A stretch of DNA of 64,000 bases from Nocardiopsis_B sediminis (GCF_042650565.1 NZ_JBHSBH010000020.1:96566-160565); one strand, 5' to 3'. Positions 51,229 to 60,231 are shown, counted from the first letter of the stretch. Notes: generated from the sequence alone by a model not told the origin. A program made the numbers and translations.

Positions 51229-52310
51229 CCGCGACCCTGCCCCGCTCCGGCCCCGCCGCCCCGGCGGCCGCGGCCCGCCCCCGCGTGGTGCGCATCGCCG
51301 GCGGCCGGTTCTCCTTCGTCCTGCGGCCCCGCATCGCCGCGGTCTACGCCGTCCTGGCCGCCGCGATCGCCGCCGTGTTCGCGGTGTCGCTGATGACCGG
51401 CGACTACGAGATCCCCCTGCCCCGCGTACTGCTCGCCCTCATCGGCCGCGGCGAGCGCCTGGACCTGTTCTTCGTGCAGGGCGTACGGCTGCCCCGCGCC
51501 TGGGCGGCCGTCCTGGTGGGCGCCGCGCTGGGCGTTGCGGGGGCGGTGTTCCAGAGCCTGTCCCGCAACCCGCTGGGCAGCCCCGACATCATCGGCTTCA
51601 CCGGAGGCGCGGCCACGGGCGCGGTCGCCACCATCCTCGTCTTCGGCGGCACCATGCTCCAGGTCTCCCTCGGCGCGGTCGCCGGGGGCGTGCTGACGGC
51701 GGCGATCGTGTACCTGCTGGCCATGAAGAAGGGCGTGCAGGGATACCGGCTCATCCTCGTCGGTATCGGCATCAACGCCATGCTGCTCGCGGTCCGCGAC
51801 TACCTCATCACCCGCGCCGAGCTCACCGACGCCATGACCGCGCAGGTGTGGATGATCGGCAGCCTCAACGGCCGCGGCTGGGGCCAGGTCATCGCCGTCG
51901 CGATCGGCGCCGGGCTGCTGATCCCGCTCATCCTCGCACTGGGCCCCCGGCTGCGGCTGATGGAGATGGGCGACCAGACGGCCCACGCCCTGGGGGTCCC
52001 GGTGCAGGCCACCCAGGCCGTCGCGCTCGTCGCGGCGAGCGCGCTGACCGGCGCGGCCATCGCGGTCGCCGGACCGATCGGGTTCATCGCCCTGGCGGCG
52101 CCCCAGCTGGCCCGCCGCCTGGCGCACACCAACGGCACCGCGCTGTTCGGCGCCGGGCTCATGGGCGCCCTGCTGCTGATCGCCGCCGACCTGGCGTCCC
52201 AGCGCGTGCTGGCGCCGACCCAGTTGCCCGTGGGCGCGGTCACCGCGATCATCGGCGGCAGCTACCTGGTGTGGCTGCTCCACCGGGAATGGCGGAGCGG
52301 ACGTGCCTGA
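51225..52310 (+). CDS. fepG: Iron-siderophore ABC transporter permease (FecCD type)
   Basis: A 361-residue second permease, homologous to the first. It contains VRLPRAWAAVLVGAALG, GAVFQSLSRNPLGSPDIIGF, YLLAMKKGVQGYRLILVGIG and AVAGPIGFIALAAPQLAR. It pairs with the previous protein to form the heterodimeric channel. The start overlaps the previous stop by four bases. The operon lacks a gene for the substrate-binding lipoprotein, which must be encoded elsewhere. Confidence 0.95.
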   Translation: MTATLPRSGPAAPAAAARPRVVRIAGGRFSFVLRPRIAAVYAVLAAAIAAVFAVSLMTGDYEIPLPRVLLALIGRGERLDLFFVQGVRLPRAWAAVLVGAALGVAGAVFQSLSRNPLGSPDIIGFTGGAATGAVATILVFGGTMLQVSLGAVAGGVLTAAIVYLLAMKKGVQGYRLILVGIGINAMLLAVRDYLITRAELTDAMTAQVWMIGSLNGRGWGQVIAVAIGAGLLIPLILALGPRLRLMEMGDQTAHALGVPVQATQAVALVAASALTGAAIAVAGPIGFIALAAPQLARRLAHTNGTALFGAGLMGALLLIAADLASQRVLAPTQLPVGAVTAIIGGSYLVWLLHREWRSGRA

Positions 52311-53250
52311 CGCCAGCGACCAGGAAAGGCGGCCGGCCCGGGACCGGGCCGACCGGTTCGACGAGAAAGAAACAGCAGTGAACACCACGGGAAGCGCATC
52401 CGACGGCGCCGGGCCGTCCCGGCTGTGGGGCGAGAACCTCACCCTCGCCTACGACCAGAGCGTCATCTCCCGCGACCTCGGGATCACCATCCCCGACAAC
52501 TCCTTCACGGTCATCGTCGGGCCCAACGCCTGCGGGAAGTCGACCCTGCTGCGGGCGCTGTCGCGGATGCTCAAGCCCGCCGAAGGCGCCGTGCACCTCG
52601 ACGGCCGGCTGATCGGGTCCTACCCCTCCAAGGAGGTGGCCCGGCGGCTCGGGCTGCTGCCGCAGAGCTCGGTGGCCCCCGACGGCATCACCGTCGCCGA
52701 CCTCGTGGCGCGCGGGCGCTACCCGCACCAGAAGTTCCTCAAGCAGTGGTCGCGCGCCGACGAGCAGGTCATCACCGACTCCATGGAGGCCACGGGGGTC
52801 GTCGACCTCGCCGGGCGCATGGTCGACGAGCTGTCGGGCGGCCAGCGCCAGCGCGTGTGGCTGGCGATGGTGCTGGCCCAGCAGACCCCGCTGCTGCTGC
52901 TCGACGAGCCGACCACCTTCCTGGACATCGCCCACCAGATGGACGTGCTCGACCTCTGCGCCGAACTGCACCAGGAGCGCGACTACACCCTGGTGGCGGT
53001 GTTGCACGACCTCAACCACGCCTGCCGCTACGCCACCCACCTCATCGCGATGAAGGAGGGCAGGGTGGTGGCCGAGGGCGACCCGGCCGAGATCATCACC
53101 GCCGAACTGGTGGAATCCGTCTTCGGCCTCCCGGTCCGCGTGATCCCCGACCCCGAGACCGGTACCCCGCTGGTGGTCCCCGCCGACCGGACGGGACGCA
53201 TCTCCGGGCGTACGGCACGCGCTGCGGATGCCGTCGTAGAATCGGCCTAG
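52303..53250 (+). CDS. fepC: Iron-siderophore ABC transporter ATP-binding protein
   Basis: A 315-residue ATPase that powers uptake. Walker A is VGPNACGKSTLLRAL, the Q-loop is GLLPQSS, the signature is DELSGGQRQRVWLAMVLAQ, Walker B is LLLLDEPTTFLDI, and the H-loop has AVLHDLNHACRY. A region after about residue 275 is a variable tail. Starts: GTG 52303 overlaps the permease by eight bases with GGAG upstream; GTG 52378 would drop the first 25 residues, which look unstructured. Third gene of the iron operon. Confidence 0.95.
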   Translation: MPDASDQERRPARDRADRFDEKETAVNTTGSASDGAGPSRLWGENLTLAYDQSVISRDLGITIPDNSFTVIVGPNACGKSTLLRALSRMLKPAEGAVHLDGRLIGSYPSKEVARRLGLLPQSSVAPDGITVADLVARGRYPHQKFLKQWSRADEQVITDSMEATGVVDLAGRMVDELSGGQRQRVWLAMVLAQQTPLLLLDEPTTFLDIAHQMDVLDLCAELHQERDYTLVAVLHDLNHACRYATHLIAMKEGRVVAEGDPAEIITAELVESVFGLPVRVIPDPETGTPLVVPADRTGRISGRTARAADAVVESA

Positions 53251-53486
53251 GAACACCTCCGGCGGACCGCCAGGTCCGCGTGGACCGCTTTCCGAACATC
53301 ATCGGGGCCCGGCGACGCCCGCCGCCCGATTCCCTCCCTCCGCGGAGCCGCTGCGCGCCCGATTCACCGTGGGCCCCGGCTTTCCCGCATCGGATGATCT
53401 CCCGCACCCGACCACCGCCTTAGGTCGTCGTGTCCGGTGACCGGGGCGGTCTCGCCACGTACGCCACCGACACGGAAGGCCGCAGC

Positions 53487-54137
53487 ATGCCGCAGTACCC
53501 GCACACGCCGGAGGACACCGACCCCGAGGGCCGCGGCGAGCCGCGGTTCCCGCGCCCACCGGAAGGCACCGCCGACACCGACCGCCGCGTCGTCATCACG
53601 GGCGGCCCGGGATCGGGCAAGACCACGCTGGTCGACGCGTTGCGCCGGGCCGGGTTCGCGACGTCGCCCGAGGCCGGGCGGGCGATCATCCGCGCCCAGT
53701 CGGCCATCGGCGGCCTGGCCCTGCCCTGGACCGACCCCGGGCTCTTCGCCGAAGCGATGCTGTGCTGGGAACTGCGCTCACACGAGGCCGCCGGCACCTC
53801 CCACGGGCCCGTGATCTTCGATCGCGGCCTCCCCGACATCGTCGGCTACCTACGGCTGGAGGGGCGCGAGGTCCCCGCTCACGTCGACGCCGCCGCGCGG
53901 GCGTTCCGGTACCGCGCCCAGGTGTTCATCGCGCCGCCCTGGCCCGCGATCTACCGGGCCGACACCGAACGCCGCCAGACCCCCGAAATCGCACGGCGGA
54001 CCTACGAGGCCATGGCCGCCGCCTACACCGACCACGGCTACGAGCTGATCGAGCTGCCGCGCGCCCCCGTGGCGGAGCGGGTCCGGTTCGTCGTCGACCA
54101 CATCGGCGGATCCGGGGCGGTCGGCCGACCCGGGTGA
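53487..54137 (+). CDS. AAA family ATPase/kinase (AAA_28 type)
   Basis: A 216-residue P-loop protein. Walker A is VVITGGPGSGKTTLVDALRRAG; SPEAGRAIIRAQ and VIFDRGLPDIVGYLRL follow as in the predicted NTPase group AAA_28, whose members resemble nucleotide or thiamine kinases. The product ends with AYTDHGYELIELPRAPVAERVRFVVDHI. Phosphotransfer to a small molecule is probable, but the substrate is unknown. The ATG at 53487 has GGAAGG seven bases upstream; GTG 53430 would add 19 residues. It is a single gene after the iron operon. Confidence 0.8.
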   Translation: MPQYPHTPEDTDPEGRGEPRFPRPPEGTADTDRRVVITGGPGSGKTTLVDALRRAGFATSPEAGRAIIRAQSAIGGLALPWTDPGLFAEAMLCWELRSHEAAGTSHGPVIFDRGLPDIVGYLRLEGREVPAHVDAAARAFRYRAQVFIAPPWPAIYRADTERRQTPEIARRTYEAMAAAYTDHGYELIELPRAPVAERVRFVVDHIGGSGAVGRPG

Positions 54138-54204
54138 GGTCCACCCGTTGCGACCGGCCGGGGTCGGCCGGTCCCCACGGCACAGGCTCCGGCGCCTCAG
54201 CCCG

Positions 54205-54954
54205 TCACCGAAGGGCTCCACGGCCGGGGCGCGGCCGGCCGGGCGCCGGGACGGTTGCCGCGCGCCGCAACCGGTACACCTCGCGCACCGCGATCAGCGC
54301 GGCGAGCCCCGCTCCGGCCGCCGCGAGGACGCGCAGCGGTGACGGCAGGACGCGGCGGGCGGACGGCACCGGCTGCGGGGACAGAGGGTCCGGCTCGGGC
54401 GCCTGCCGGGGGACCGCCACCACCGGCGGCTCCTCGGGCGGCGGGGACGCATCCGCACCCCGCACCTCGGGCGGCGGGGCCGCCCCGTCGACGCGGTCCG
54501 CAGCTGGCTGCGTGGCTTCGGCCGCGAGCGAGGTGCCGAACCGGGCCAGCAGCCGCTCGCCCGCCGCCGCAAGGACGGCCGGCTCCACCAGCGCCCCGCG
54601 GCCCGTGACCGAGACGTCGGCGTCGATGGTGACCCGGGTCGACCCGCCCTCGTCCGACAGCCGCCCGGCGATGGTCGCCGACGCCCGGCCGTCGCCGCGC
54701 GCCTCCCGCGCTTCGGCTTCGACCACGAACTCGCCGTCGCCCCGGTCGGCGGACAGGATCAGCAGCCGCCCGCGGTAGGTCACCGTGAGCCCGCGCAGCC
54801 GCACCCGGAGCCGGCCGTCGGCGCATTCGCCGTCGACGGAGTCGAGGGTCGCGCCCGGCAGGTGGGGGGCGATCCGCGGAAGGTCGCGCACCATCCGCCA
54901 CGCCTCCTCCACCGGGACGGCGAGCAGGAAATCGTGCCTGACCGGGATGCCCAT
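54205..54954 (-). CDS. CoxG-like SRPBCC protein with C-terminal membrane helix
   Basis: A 249-residue protein. Residues 1-145 form a CoxG-type START/SRPBCC domain (RHDFLLAVPVEEAWRMVRDLPRIAPHLPGATL; FVVEAEAREARGDGRASATIAGRL; LAAAGERLLARFG). After a Pro-rich linker a hydrophobic segment (VLAAAGAGLAALIAVREV) anchors it in the membrane, with an Arg-rich end. CoxG helps recruit carbon monoxide dehydrogenase in CO oxidisers, but no coxM, coxS or coxL is near, so here it may serve another membrane enzyme. The ATG at 54954 has GGAAGG upstream at a long spacing. Confidence 0.82.
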   Translation of the reverse strand: MGIPVRHDFLLAVPVEEAWRMVRDLPRIAPHLPGATLDSVDGECADGRLRVRLRGLTVTYRGRLLILSADRGDGEFVVEAEAREARGDGRASATIAGRLSDEGGSTRVTIDADVSVTGRGALVEPAVLAAAGERLLARFGTSLAAEATQPAADRVDGAAPPPEVRGADASPPPEEPPVVAVPRQAPEPDPLSPQPVPSARRVLPSPLRVLAAAGAGLAALIAVREVYRLRRAATVPAPGRPRPGRGALR

Positions 54955-55118
54955 AGCTGCGCCACCTTCCGCGTCCTGGGGCTCGCACCCCCGGGTATGC
55001 CCCGCGGGCGCCGCCGCTAACGACGGTCCCGGGAACAGGAAGGGGGAGCGCCGGCGCCAACGGCCGCGGAAACGCGCCGGCGCCGGGAAGCACGGGCCGG
55101 CGGCGCCGCCCCGGGGTC

Positions 55119-55319
55119 TCAGGCGCGGTCGTCGTGGTCCCGCGACCCGGCAAGCGCGCGCGCCACCCCGGCCGTCCCCACGCCGATGGCGAGGACCGGC
55201 AGGACCCAGACCGCGTCGAACCCCCAGTCGGTCGAGCCGCTGATCACGAAGGCCGCCCCGAGCGCGATGAACAGCAGGCCGGCGATCAGCGATCCCCAGT
55301 CGGTCTTATGGCGTGACAC
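55119..55319 (-). CDS. Small membrane protein downstream of the PspC gene
   Basis: A 66-residue protein with two hydrophobic segments (LIAGLLFIALGAAFVISG and AVWVLPVLAIGVGTAGVARAL) and a charged end SRDHDDRA. The GTG at 55319 has GGAGG six bases before it. Its start overlaps the PspC gene by 14 bases, so it is coupled. It resembles the small membrane proteins that accompany PspC/LiaF genes in actinobacteria. Function unknown. Confidence 0.75.
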   Translation of the reverse strand: MSRHKTDWGSLIAGLLFIALGAAFVISGSTDWGFDAVWVLPVLAIGVGTAGVARALAGSRDHDDRA

Positions 55320-57078
55320 GCCGCACCTCCATATCGGCACCGATCGCACGCAGATCCACGACCAGCGTCGGCGGATCCTCGGACACGTCACGGCGAGCCG
55401 ACGAGCGAGCGGAGGCGGCGCCGCCCTCGGCCGAAGGCCCCCGTTCGTGGGGCCGTTGGAGCAGAGCGAGAAGGCGAGCGTGACCTGTGGACACAGTCCC
55501 CCCGCTGTCCCCCGCGGCCTGCCCTCCGCCTTCCCCGGACATGCCCGTCGCCCCGTCCGCCGGTGCGGGGCCTGCGCCCGGCGCACCCTCCGTGCCCGGC
55601 CCGTGTGCCGTCGCCCCCGGATCCGTGGCGGGCAGCGGCTCCAGCGTCCGGCGCACGTCCAGCCGGGTACCCGCGCGGACGACGTCGTCCACCTGGATCT
55701 CACCGAACGATGCGCGGCCGTGCACGACGACCCGCGCCGACGCCGGCACCCACACGTACAGCCCCCCGAACCGCACCTCCGCGTCGACGGCCACCCGCTG
55801 TCCCGGCTCCAGCTCCAGCCCGGTCAGGTCCAGTTCGGCCACCCCGCCGGTCAGCGCGCGGGGCCGCTCGGCCTCGGCCACCGTGGCCGGGCGCCACTGC
55901 TCCACGCCGAACCGCATCGACGGCGCGTCCAGCGACACCGCAGCGATCAGCGCCAGCGTGACCAGTACCCCCGTGGCGATCAGCCCCCGCGGATCGCCCA
56001 CCCACGTCGCGGCGACGAGGGCGACTCCGATGATCACGACGATGCTCCCGAGGTAGACGGGGCCGAGAGTGGGCCCCAGCAGGTCCGCCGGCGACGCGCT
56101 CCTGTGGAGGCCCAGGGTGATCCCGGTGGCCGCGACGATCCCCCAGAACACCAGCCGGAACCACCGGAACCCGCGGCGCCGGCGCGCCTCCCGGCGGCGC
56201 TCGCGGGCGTCGCGGCGCAGCTCCCGCGCCCTGCGCAGGCGTGCTCCGGCTTGGGCAGGAAGCGCCCAGTGGGCGCCGCCGGGGCCCGCGTGAGCCCCGC
56301 TCGCGGGACCGTCCCCATCGGCCCCGCCCGCCGGGCCGTCGCCTCCGCCCCCGCCCGCACCCCCACTGCCGTCGCCATCCCCGTCACCGACACCGCCGCC
56401 GTCCCCCTCGCCCTCCCGGCTCCCGGCCCCGGTCGCGTCGTGACCGGGGCGGGCGGCGCGCGCCCGGTCGGCCACCACCTTCAGGTCGATGGGCCCGGCC
56501 GGCGCCTGGGCCCAGGGCTGGGCCGGGTTGAAGTAGGCGGGCTTGGGCTCGGGTGCCGGGGCCGCCGGCGGCGGCTCCTTCGACCGCAGCAGCCCGGGCA
56601 GCTCCCGGTAGGTCCTCTGGAGGTTGACGCCCCGGTTGTGCGCCACGAGCGCGCCCAGGATGAGCGGCGTCGCCAGCACGAGCGTCCCCCAGCTGAACCC
56701 GCCGATCAGGCTGAAGGCCGCCGCCGCGGCGAGACCGGCCCCGAGCAGGGCGGGGACGGCGCGCGCGGCGAGCCTGCGGTTCAGCAGCTGCTCGGCCATC
56801 GCCGGCCCGCCGTCGGTGTCGCGCATCATCACCCACGAGGCGAGGTAGAGCGCCAGCCCCGTACCGCCCGCCAGCGCCGTGAGCGCGAACGCCACCCGCC
56901 ACACAATGGGGTCGATCCGCGTATAGGAGCCGAGGCCGGCGCACACGCCCGTGACCACGCCGGCCTCGTTGAGCCGGACCAGCTCCCGGTCGTCGGCGCC
57001 GGACGCGGGATCGCCGGAGACCGGCACCGCGGATCCGCCCCGCGCAGTACCGTCCATCGGCCCTCGCCCGTCACTCAC
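55306..57078 (-). CDS. PspC/LiaF-like envelope-stress membrane protein
   Basis: A 590-residue protein. The N-terminal PspC domain has GVVTGVCAGLGSYTRIDPIVWRVAF and membrane segments to about residue 85. Further helices, a Gly/Asp-rich spacer (about 210-260) and a basic cytoplasmic region lead to four helices (about 300-390). The C-terminal part (ALTGGVAELDLTGLELEPGQ; RFGGLYVWVPASARVVVHGRASFGEIQV) is a LiaF-type beta domain that ends VVDLRAIGADMEVRRV. A copy of the dispersed repeat lies in frame between that domain and its last strand (residues about 528-565). It is divergent from the PspC-type kinase. The start is GTG 57078 or ATG 57057. Confidence 0.85.
   Translation of the reverse strand: MSDGRGPMDGTARGGSAVPVSGDPASGADDRELVRLNEAGVVTGVCAGLGSYTRIDPIVWRVAFALTALAGGTGLALYLASWVMMRDTDGGPAMAEQLLNRRLAARAVPALLGAGLAAAAAFSLIGGFSWGTLVLATPLILGALVAHNRGVNLQRTYRELPGLLRSKEPPPAAPAPEPKPAYFNPAQPWAQAPAGPIDLKVVADRARAARPGHDATGAGSREGEGDGGGVGDGDGDGSGGAGGGGGDGPAGGADGDGPASGAHAGPGGAHWALPAQAGARLRRARELRRDARERRREARRRRGFRWFRLVFWGIVAATGITLGLHRSASPADLLGPTLGPVYLGSIVVIIGVALVAATWVGDPRGLIATGVLVTLALIAAVSLDAPSMRFGVEQWRPATVAEAERPRALTGGVAELDLTGLELEPGQRVAVDAEVRFGGLYVWVPASARVVVHGRASFGEIQVDDVVRAGTRLDVRRTLEPLPATDPGATAHGPGTEGAPGAGPAPADGATGMSGEGGGQAAGDSGGTVSTGHARLLALLQRPHERGPSAEGGAASARSSARRDVSEDPPTLVVDLRAIGADMEVRRVTP
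55387..55495 (-). repeat. Dispersed hairpin repeat, copy 5, inside the PspC gene
   Basis: 109 bp reading on the minus strand from GGTCACGCTCGCC to GGCTCGCCGTGAC. The ends form inverted repeats of GTCACG. The hairpin GGCCCC-ACGAAC-GGGGGCC and the palindrome GGCGGCGCCGCC are conserved. It is translated as TGHARLLALLQRPHERG then PSAEGGAASARSSARR. GGACAC flanks it directly on one side (55381-55386) and after three bases on the other (55499-55504). Confidence 0.9.
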
Positions 57079-57268
57079 GATCGGTCACCACGTCCACCTC
57101 ACACCCTCATCGTCGTCGCCCACCGGACCCGCTGGGCATCGGGGACGACCCTGATCACACCCTGAACCGGCACCAGGGACCCCGGGGGCGCGCCCCTGAT
57201 GCAGCGCCTACCCCGCAAAGGGCATTCTGGGGAGGGACCGGACGAAAGGCGAGGAGGACGCGAGCACC

Positions 57269-58495
57269 GTGACCCAGACGGCGAGCGACATGCCGCGCCT
57301 CTACCGCGCGCGCGACGGGCGGCTCGTCGCGGGCGTCGGGGTGGGCCTGGCACGCCATCTCGGCATCGACCCGGTCGTCACCCGGCTCGCCCTGCTCGCC
57401 CTGGGCATCGGCGGCATCGGGATCGCGGTCTACCTGGCCCTGGTGTTCTTCGTGCCGGTCGAGCCCGAGCCCGAACCCGGCACCGAGGGAACCGAAGCCG
57501 CGCCCACCGCCGAGCGGCCCCGGGCGCGCATGGGCCGCGACATCGGCCAGCTCCTGGCGTATCTGGCCCTGGCCAGCGGTCTCGGCGTGCTCTTCCTGGT
57601 CTTCGGCGGCGTCTTCGACCCGCTGCTGTGGTTCCTCGTCTTCGGCGCCATGGGCGCCACCATCCTGTGGCAGCAGGCCAACCCCGCCCTGCGCGACGAG
57701 TGGATGGCCACCACCGCCTTCCGCGACCGCAAGAGCTGGGTGCGCACCGTCGCCGGCGTCCTGCTCGTCGTGGTCGGGGTCATCGGCTTCCTCGTCTTCC
57801 AGCAGCAGCTGCACGAGGCCCGCGCCGGGCTGACCTTCGCGATCGCCATGCTCGCCGGGATCTCCCTCATCGCCGCCCCGTGGATCATCGGCCTGGTCCG
57901 CGAACGCGACCGCGAGCGCCGTGAACGCATCCGCAGCCAGGAGCGCGCCGAGCTCGCCGCCCACATCCACGACTCCGTGCTGCACACCCTGACCCTGATC
58001 CAGCGGCGCGCCGAGGACCCCCGCGAGGTCCAGCGCCTGGCCCGCGTCCAGGAACGGGCCCTGCGCAGCTGGCTCTACCGGCGGCCCGCCGACGCCGAGA
58101 CCACCGTCACCCCCGCCCTGGAACGCGCCGCCGCCGAGGTCGAAGAGGCCCACGGAGTGCCCATCGAGGTCGTCTGCGTCGGCGACTGCCCCATCGACGA
58201 CGCCGTCCACGCCGGGCTGCGCGCCGCCCGCGAGGCCATGGTCAACGCCTCCAAGTACGCCGGGACCGACGCCATCTCCGTCTACGCCGAGGTCGACCCC
58301 GACGAGGTGCTGATCTTCATCCGCGACCGCGGCCGCGGCTTCGACCTCGGGGCCATCCCCGAGGACCGGATGGGCGTGCGCGGCTCCATCATCGGCCGCA
58401 TGGAGCGGCACGGCGGCAGCGCCCGCATCCGCACCGCGCCCGGCGAGGGGACCGAGGTCCAGCTGCGCATGCCGCGCCCCGCGGCCGCCGGCTGA
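57269..58495 (+). CDS. PspC-domain sensor histidine kinase
   Basis: A 408-residue kinase. Residues 1-65 are a PspC domain (LYRARDGRLVAGVGVGLARHLGIDP). Four or five more membrane helices follow to about residue 210. The HisKA_3 phosphoacceptor is in ELAAHIHDSVLHTLTLIQ, and the ATPase domain has REAMVNASKYAG and FIRDRGRGFDLGAI, ending EGTEVQLRMPR. It would sense membrane stress, with the PspC protein divergently encoded as a likely partner, and phosphorylate the LuxR-type regulator downstream. The GTG at 57269 has GAGGAGG about ten bases upstream. Confidence 0.92.
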   Translation: MTQTASDMPRLYRARDGRLVAGVGVGLARHLGIDPVVTRLALLALGIGGIGIAVYLALVFFVPVEPEPEPGTEGTEAAPTAERPRARMGRDIGQLLAYLALASGLGVLFLVFGGVFDPLLWFLVFGAMGATILWQQANPALRDEWMATTAFRDRKSWVRTVAGVLLVVVGVIGFLVFQQQLHEARAGLTFAIAMLAGISLIAAPWIIGLVRERDRERRERIRSQERAELAAHIHDSVLHTLTLIQRRAEDPREVQRLARVQERALRSWLYRRPADAETTVTPALERAAAEVEEAHGVPIEVVCVGDCPIDDAVHAGLRAAREAMVNASKYAGTDAISVYAEVDPDEVLIFIRDRGRGFDLGAIPEDRMGVRGSIIGRMERHGGSARIRTAPGEGTEVQLRMPRPAAAG

Positions 58496-58589
58496 CGGCC
58501 TGACGACCCCGTACCCCCGCGCCCGCCCGGCGCCCGCACGCGGGCGTGGCCGGTACCGGCACCCGGCGGCGCCCCGCTGACCGGGTGGG

Positions 58590-58595
58590 TAGAGT
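58590..58595 (+). promoter_or_regulatory. -10 box of a leaderless promoter for the LuxR regulator
   Basis: TAGAGT fits TANNNT and ends seven bases before the GTG at 58603. No ribosome binding site is present. Transcription would start at the GTG, so the gene can be expressed apart from the kinase. Confidence 0.55.
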
Positions 58596-58602
58596 CCAGG
58601 GT

Positions 58603-59274
58603 GTGGGAGACGAGAACAGCACCTTCGCCGACGGCACATCCGTTCCGCGCGTCGTGATCGTCGACGACCACCGGCTCTTCCGGAGCGGGGTCCGCGGCGA
58701 GCTCGGCGACGCCGTCGACGTCATCGGCGAGGCCGGCGACGTCGACAGCGCCGTGCGCGTCATCACCGAGCGGCTGCCCGACCTCGTCCTGCTCGACGTC
58801 CACCTGCCGGGCGGGGGCGGCGCCGAGGTCCTGCGCCGCGTCCTGCCCCAGCACCCCGAGATCCGCTTCCTGGCGCTGTCGGTCTCCGACGCCGCCGAGG
58901 ACGTGATCGGCGTGGTCCGGGGCGGCGCCCGCGGCTACGTCACCAAGACGATCTCCGGCAAGGACCTCGCCAGCGCCATCGTCCGGGTGGCCGACGGCGA
59001 CGCCGTGTTCTCCCCGCGCCTGGCGGGCTTCGTCCTCGACGCCTTCTCCGCGACCGACGCGCCCCCGATGGACCCCGAACTGGACCGCCTCACCCAGCGC
59101 GAGCGCGAGGTCCTGCGCCTCATCGCCCGCGGCTACGCCTACAAAGAGGTGGCCAAGGAGCTGTTCATCTCCGTGAAGACCGTCGAGACCCACGTCTCCT
59201 CGGTCCTGCGCAAGCTCCAGCTCTCCAACCGCCACGAGCTCAGCCGCTGGGCCACCGCCCGCAAACTCGTCTGA
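58603..59274 (+). CDS. NarL/LuxR-family response regulator
   Basis: A 223-residue regulator. The receiver has VVIVDDHRLFRSGVRGEL with the acidic pocket, phosphorylation site LVLLDVHLPGGGG, LALSVSD in place of the usual T loop, and Lys in GYVTKTIS. The C-terminal LuxR helix-turn-helix is LTQREREVLRLIARGYAYKEVAKEL with SVKTVETHVSSVLRKL. It is the cognate regulator of the PspC-type kinase 107 bases upstream. The GTG start is placed by the -10 box at the right distance for a leaderless mRNA. Confidence 0.93.
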   Translation: MGDENSTFADGTSVPRVVIVDDHRLFRSGVRGELGDAVDVIGEAGDVDSAVRVITERLPDLVLLDVHLPGGGGAEVLRRVLPQHPEIRFLALSVSDAAEDVIGVVRGGARGYVTKTISGKDLASAIVRVADGDAVFSPRLAGFVLDAFSATDAPPMDPELDRLTQREREVLRLIARGYAYKEVAKELFISVKTVETHVSSVLRKLQLSNRHELSRWATARKLV

Positions 59275-59283
59275 CGCCGGCGC

Positions 59284-60231
59284 CTAGCGCAGCGAGTCCG
59301 TCAGCCGCTTGAAGAACGCCTCGCGGTCGACCTCGGTGACCAGCCGGACCGAGGGGCGGGGGTCCGCCGACGTGTCGGCGCCGGGCCGCAGGTCGGCGAT
59401 CGTCAGCCCGCGGGTGTGGCGGCCTTGGAGCTCCACCCGCACCGGCACGTCCACGTGCGCGGTCACCAGAGCGGGGTCGAGCAGCACCGCCGCGGCCAGC
59501 GGGTCGTGCATGGCGCACGCCCGCGCGCCGAACAGCTTGCTGTACCAGGCGACGTAGAACTCCAGGAAGTCCGACGTCGTCGAGGCGCGCTCGCCCTCGA
59601 TCCGCTTCAGCCCGTCCAGCCACGCGGCGTCCACTTCGGTCTTCATGGTGATGTCGAGCGCGACCAGGGTCAGGTCGAAGCCCGCGGCGAACACCGCTTC
59701 GGCGGCCTCGGGGTCGTTGGAGGTGTTCGCTTCGGCCCACGGGGTGACGTTGCCGGGGGCGCGGACCGCGCCGCCCATGACCACGACGCGGCCGACCAGC
59801 TCGGGCAGCCGGGGCTCCAGGGAGAGCGCCAGCGCGAGGTTGGTCAGCGGGCCGACCGCGAGGACGTCGATCTCGCCGGGCGCCGAGCGGGCCAGCCGGA
59901 CCAGCAGCTCAGCGGCCGTCTCCGCGACGGGCTCGTGATCGGCGGCGGGGAGCACGACGTCGCCCAGGCCGTTGGCCCCGTGCACCGATTCGGCCAGGGT
60001 CGGCGGCTGCACGAGCGGGCGCTGCGCACCCCGCGCCACCGGGACCCCGGGCGCCCCGTAGAGCCGCAGCAGGCGCAGGGCGTTGTCCGTCGTGGTGTCG
60101 ACGTTGTGGTTGCCGAACACCGTCCCCACACCGGCGATCTCGGCTTCCGGCCGCGCGGTCAGGTACGCGAGCGCCAGCGCGTCGTCGATCCCCGGGTCGC
60201 AGTCGACGAAGATCCGCAAGTTGTCTCCCAT
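59284..60231 (-). CDS. Inosine/uridine-preferring nucleoside hydrolase
   Basis: A 315-residue calcium-dependent enzyme that splits ribonucleosides into base and ribose. The N-terminal signature is FVDCDPGIDDALALAY (D-x-D-x-G-x-D-D). VVVMGGAVRAPGNVTPWAEANTSNDPEAA contributes the substrate site, and the catalytic His is near ACAMHDPLAAAVLLDP. The ATG at 60231 has no ribosome binding site and directly follows a 10-bp tandem duplication. It is convergent with the LuxR-type regulator gene, nine bases away. Confidence 0.92.
   Translation of the reverse strand: MGDNLRIFVDCDPGIDDALALAYLTARPEAEIAGVGTVFGNHNVDTTTDNALRLLRLYGAPGVPVARGAQRPLVQPPTLAESVHGANGLGDVVLPAADHEPVAETAAELLVRLARSAPGEIDVLAVGPLTNLALALSLEPRLPELVGRVVVMGGAVRAPGNVTPWAEANTSNDPEAAEAVFAAGFDLTLVALDITMKTEVDAAWLDGLKRIEGERASTTSDFLEFYVAWYSKLFGARACAMHDPLAAAVLLDPALVTAHVDVPVRVELQGRHTRGLTIADLRPGADTSADPRPSVRLVTEVDREAFFKRLTDSLR

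Noticed and set aside
55381..55504. GGACAC as a definite target-site duplication of the repeat
   Set aside because: The implied insertion length (118 bp) would break the reading frame, and other copies lack such flanks; kept only as a suggestion in the findings.
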